DNA of 7,386 nt, from assembly GCA_030447005.1 (NCBI GenBank), contig JAUJME010000076.1, positions 1 to 7,386 on the forward strand. The letters run 5' to 3'. Position numbers and translations under genes: made by a program. Positions 5,880 to 7,386 of this stretch are shown one piece after another (the first letter of the stretch is position 1; each line of letters opens with the position of its first letter). This DNA comes from Solirubrobacteraceae bacterium. Its GTDB lineage: Bacteria > Actinomycetota > Thermoleophilia > Solirubrobacterales > Solirubrobacteraceae. The notes under the pieces were generated by a model, which was not told the origin of the DNA, did not search any database, and saw nothing but the letters and a program-made list of their open reading frames with translations.

Positions 5880-7234
5880 GCTTCTTCCTTGCACGCGCGG
5901 GTCTGGAAGGTACCGCCCGGAGGACGAACCTTGCCGGTGCGTCCCGTCTGGCTTTCGGTGCTCGAGCCGGCGCCGGCGCCGCCGCCCACCCCGAGGCCGA
6001 CCTTGAGCTCGCCCTCGGTCTCCTTCTGGCTGAGGTCGTAGTGGTCGACGGAGAGCTCGCCCGCCTCGTCGAAGCGCTCCACGAGCGCCGCGACCGCTGC
6101 CGGGTTGCCGCCCGTCCCGAGGATGCCCAGGGCGGCCCGGAGGTTGCGGGGATCCCGCAGATCGAGCTTCGCGCCGAACTCGATGCCCTTGCCCTCGCCG
6201 GTGTTGCCCGAGAACGAGACCTTCTGGAGCGCCTTGGAGATGTCGGCGAGGTCGTCGCCCTCGAGGTCGAGCTGGGCGTTGAAGGAGCCCGTGTATCCGG
6301 CGCTCGCCTTCACCTCGAGCTCCTCGGGCCGGTAGTCCTTCTGGGCGTCGAGCTTGAGCGTGACGGTGACCTTGCCGTGGACGCTGCCGCCCGGCCCGAG
6401 TGTCGCCGCAGTCAGGGAGGCGGCCCGGTCGCCCTCGAGCTCGAAGGAGACCTCGGCGTCGCCCCGGTTCGGCCCCGCGCTGATCACCTTCACCACGCCG
6501 GCGCCCTTGATCGCCGCCTTCACGTCCGCGTCGGCGACCCCGATCCCGGCGCCGGCCTGCGCGTCACCGCTGAGGAAGGCGGTGGCCTCGACGTATTCCT
6601 CCGTCGGCGGGGGGAGATCGGCGTCCTTGTCGACGCCGAGCCGGTCGAGCGCCCAGTCGTCGAGGCCGCCGAGCGGGTTGTCGACGCCGATCAGCGGGAT
6701 CTCGTCGTTGGCCGCGGCGATGTCGCGGAGGATGCCGTCGAAGCCGCCCGCGGCCTGCACCTTCTCCTGGAAGGCGTTGGCCGCCGGTTCGCTGCCCAGC
6801 TCGAACACGCGCGCGCCGGCGAGCTTGAGGCCGGCGTCCGCGGAGGCCGAGTAGTTGATCCCGTACTTGGCGATCTTGCCCTTCACGCCGGCGAAGACCT
6901 CACCCGCGACCTGCGAGTTGTCGACGATCGTGAACCGGGCCGTGCCGTCGGAGAAGTCCTCGCGGATCAGCGTCGAGTCCTTGTCGATCCGGACCACGGC
7001 GATGAGGACGCCGGCGTTCGCGCTCGCGGTCGTCCGCCCCTCGAGGCAGCGCTTCGCCTCCGCCGTGGGCGACTCCTCCTCGCACGCCTCGCCCGCGATC
7101 CTGCAGATGGCGGTCCGGATGCCGTCGCCGATCTGGTCGCCGACGCTCGTCAGGGCGAGCACACCGATGAGCGCCGCGACGATGAGGAGGATCCCCATGT
7201 ACTCGGCACTCGTCTGTCCCCGCTCGCTGCGCAC
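5876..7234 (-). CDS. Large secreted protein with type IVb (Flp-like, class III) prepilin N-terminus
   Basis: The 452-residue protein starts at GTG 7234. Its first residues, RSERG|QTSAEYMG, followed by a hydrophobic helix (about 14-31), match a class III signal peptide: Gly6/Gln7 cleavage site, Glu11 at mature position 5, and Tyr12. A prepilin peptidase (TadV/CpaA-like) would be expected to cut it. Flp pilins are usually only about 50-80 residues, so the extra 400 residues are unusual. They contain four cysteines (44, 51, 63, 448) and long stretches of alternating, Gly/Ala-rich predicted beta strands (for example GKVTVTLKLDAQ and LEVKASAGYTG), with a Gly/Ser linker near the end (VGGGAGAGSSTES). 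I do not recognise that part. A pseudopilin-like adhesin or pilus-tip role is inferred. No tad secretion genes lie in the window. It heads the overlapped operon. Confidence 0.85.
   Translation of the reverse strand: MRSERGQTSAEYMGILLIVAALIGVLALTSVGDQIGDGIRTAICRIAGEACEEESPTAEAKRCLEGRTTASANAGVLIAVVRIDKDSTLIREDFSDGTARFTIVDNSQVAGEVFAGVKGKIAKYGINYSASADAGLKLAGARVFELGSEPAANAFQEKVQAAGGFDGILRDIAAANDEIPLIGVDNPLGGLDDWALDRLGVDKDADLPPPTEEYVEATAFLSGDAQAGAGIGVADADVKAAIKGAGVVKVISAGPNRGDAEVSFELEGDRAASLTAATLGPGGSVHGKVTVTLKLDAQKDYRPEELEVKASAGYTGSFNAQLDLEGDDLADISKALQKVSFSGNTGEGKGIEFGAKLDLRDPRNLRAALGILGTGGNPAAVAALVERFDEAGELSVDHYDLSQKETEGELKVGLGVGGGAGAGSSTESQTGRTGKVRPPGGTFQTRACKEEA
5886..5890 (-). promoter_or_regulatory. 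Ribosome binding site that supports the TTG start of the PsbP-like lipoprotein
   Basis: AAGGA on the minus strand lies inside the final Lys-Glu-Glu-Ala codons of the pilin-like gene and ends six bases before TTG 5879. It favours this start over GTG 5894, for which it would lie inside the coding region. Confidence 0.65.
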
Positions 7235-7241
7235 GAGGCGA

Positions 7242-7263
7242 ACCGTATGGCCGGTCGCCGGCC
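7242..7263 (-). promoter_or_regulatory. Perfect inverted repeat next to a possible -10 element, upstream of the pilin-like operon
   Basis: On the minus strand GGCCGG-CGA-CCGGCC (7263-7249) is a perfect 6-bp inverted repeat. One base further on is TACGGT (7247-7242), a TAnnnT-type -10, then seven bases and GTG 7234. The gene has no ribosome site, so a leaderless message starting at the GTG is plausible, with the inverted repeat placed in the spacer where a repressor could bind. In so G+C-rich a genome such repeats also occur by chance, and no -35 is clear. Confidence 0.3.
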
Positions 7264-7278
7264 GCCGCGAGAGTCGCA

Positions 7279-7297
7279 GGCCCCAAATCCGGGGGCC
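7279..7297 (-). other. Stem-loop between tRNA-Cys and the pilin-like operon
   Basis: GGCCCC and GGGGCC form a perfect 6-bp stem around CGGATTT on the minus strand, about 35 bases after the tRNA-Cys 3' end. It could help end or process the tRNA transcript, but no T run follows, so it is not a typical intrinsic terminator. Confidence 0.3.
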
Positions 7298-7331
7298 GGA
7301 GGTCCCATCCGCGCGTAGGACCCCGGGGGAG

Positions 7332-7386
7332 AGGCGACGACCGGAATCGAACCGGTGTACACGGCTTTGCAGGCCGCTGCGTAACC
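7332..7386 (-). tRNA. tRNA-Cys (GCA anticodon), 5' part beyond the window
   Basis: The anticodon stem GCGGC/GCCGT encloses CTGCAAA, giving anticodon GCA. The T-arm ACCGG-TTCGATT-CCGGT and the acceptor half CGTCGCC follow, with discriminator U as required in cysteine tRNAs. CCA is not encoded. The window ends within the D-loop (GGTTACGC), so the 5' acceptor strand, expected to be GGCGACG, lies to the right. Confidence 0.95.

Noticed and set aside
6041..7318. Plus-strand ORF of 425 codons opposite the pilin-like gene
   Set aside because: It is a G+C-driven open frame antisense to a protein with a clear signal peptide and balanced composition; its own translation is repetitive Val/Asp/Arg sequence.
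1..7386. CRISPR array, insertion sequence or other long repeat
   Set aside because: No regularly spaced repeats, transposase motifs or long terminal inverted repeats were seen on either strand.

Overview
The window is strongly G+C-rich, with GTG and TTG starts, tightly packed genes and no CCA encoded in its tRNA genes. This fits a high-GC actinobacterium. The mix of spore-photoproduct-lyase-like, DoxX and large Flp-pilin-like genes suggests Thermoleophilia/Solirubrobacterales, but that placement is inferred from gene character and no marker gene in the window proves it.

Right end and centre, all on the minus strand: the 3' part of a tRNA-Cys(GCA) at 7332-7386 precedes a five-gene operon (7234 down to 3438). 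Each gene overlaps the previous one by exactly four bases (TTGA or GTGA). The order is a 452-residue protein with a type IVb (Flp/class III) prepilin N-terminus, a PsbP/DUF1795-like lipoprotein, a CPBP/CAAX-protease-like membrane protein that has lost most catalytic residues, a second lipoprotein with a predicted beta-rich exterior domain, and a macro-domain ADP-ribose hydrolase. A small three-helix membrane protein follows 27 bases later. Four of the five overlapped products are predicted to sit at or outside the membrane, so this looks like a cell-envelope assembly module. The locus has no known name that I can recognise and is the best candidate here for something undescribed.

Left half: a small plus-strand gene of unknown function (2780-3103) overlaps the tail of that membrane protein and diverges from an intact aldo/keto reductase (1893-2729, minus). 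Downstream of the reductase lies a broken spore-photoproduct-lyase-like gene (1026-1861) with one frameshift and a large internal deletion that removes the region expected to hold the catalytic cysteine. After it comes a DoxX-family membrane protein (403-978).

Left end: a complete tRNA-Gly(GCC) at 268-341 has a clear promoter (CTGACA, 18 bp, TATAAT) and an intrinsic terminator. Beyond its 3' end, at 1-154, is what looks like the broken tail of an excisionase-type helix-turn-helix gene, possibly the edge of an old integrated element.
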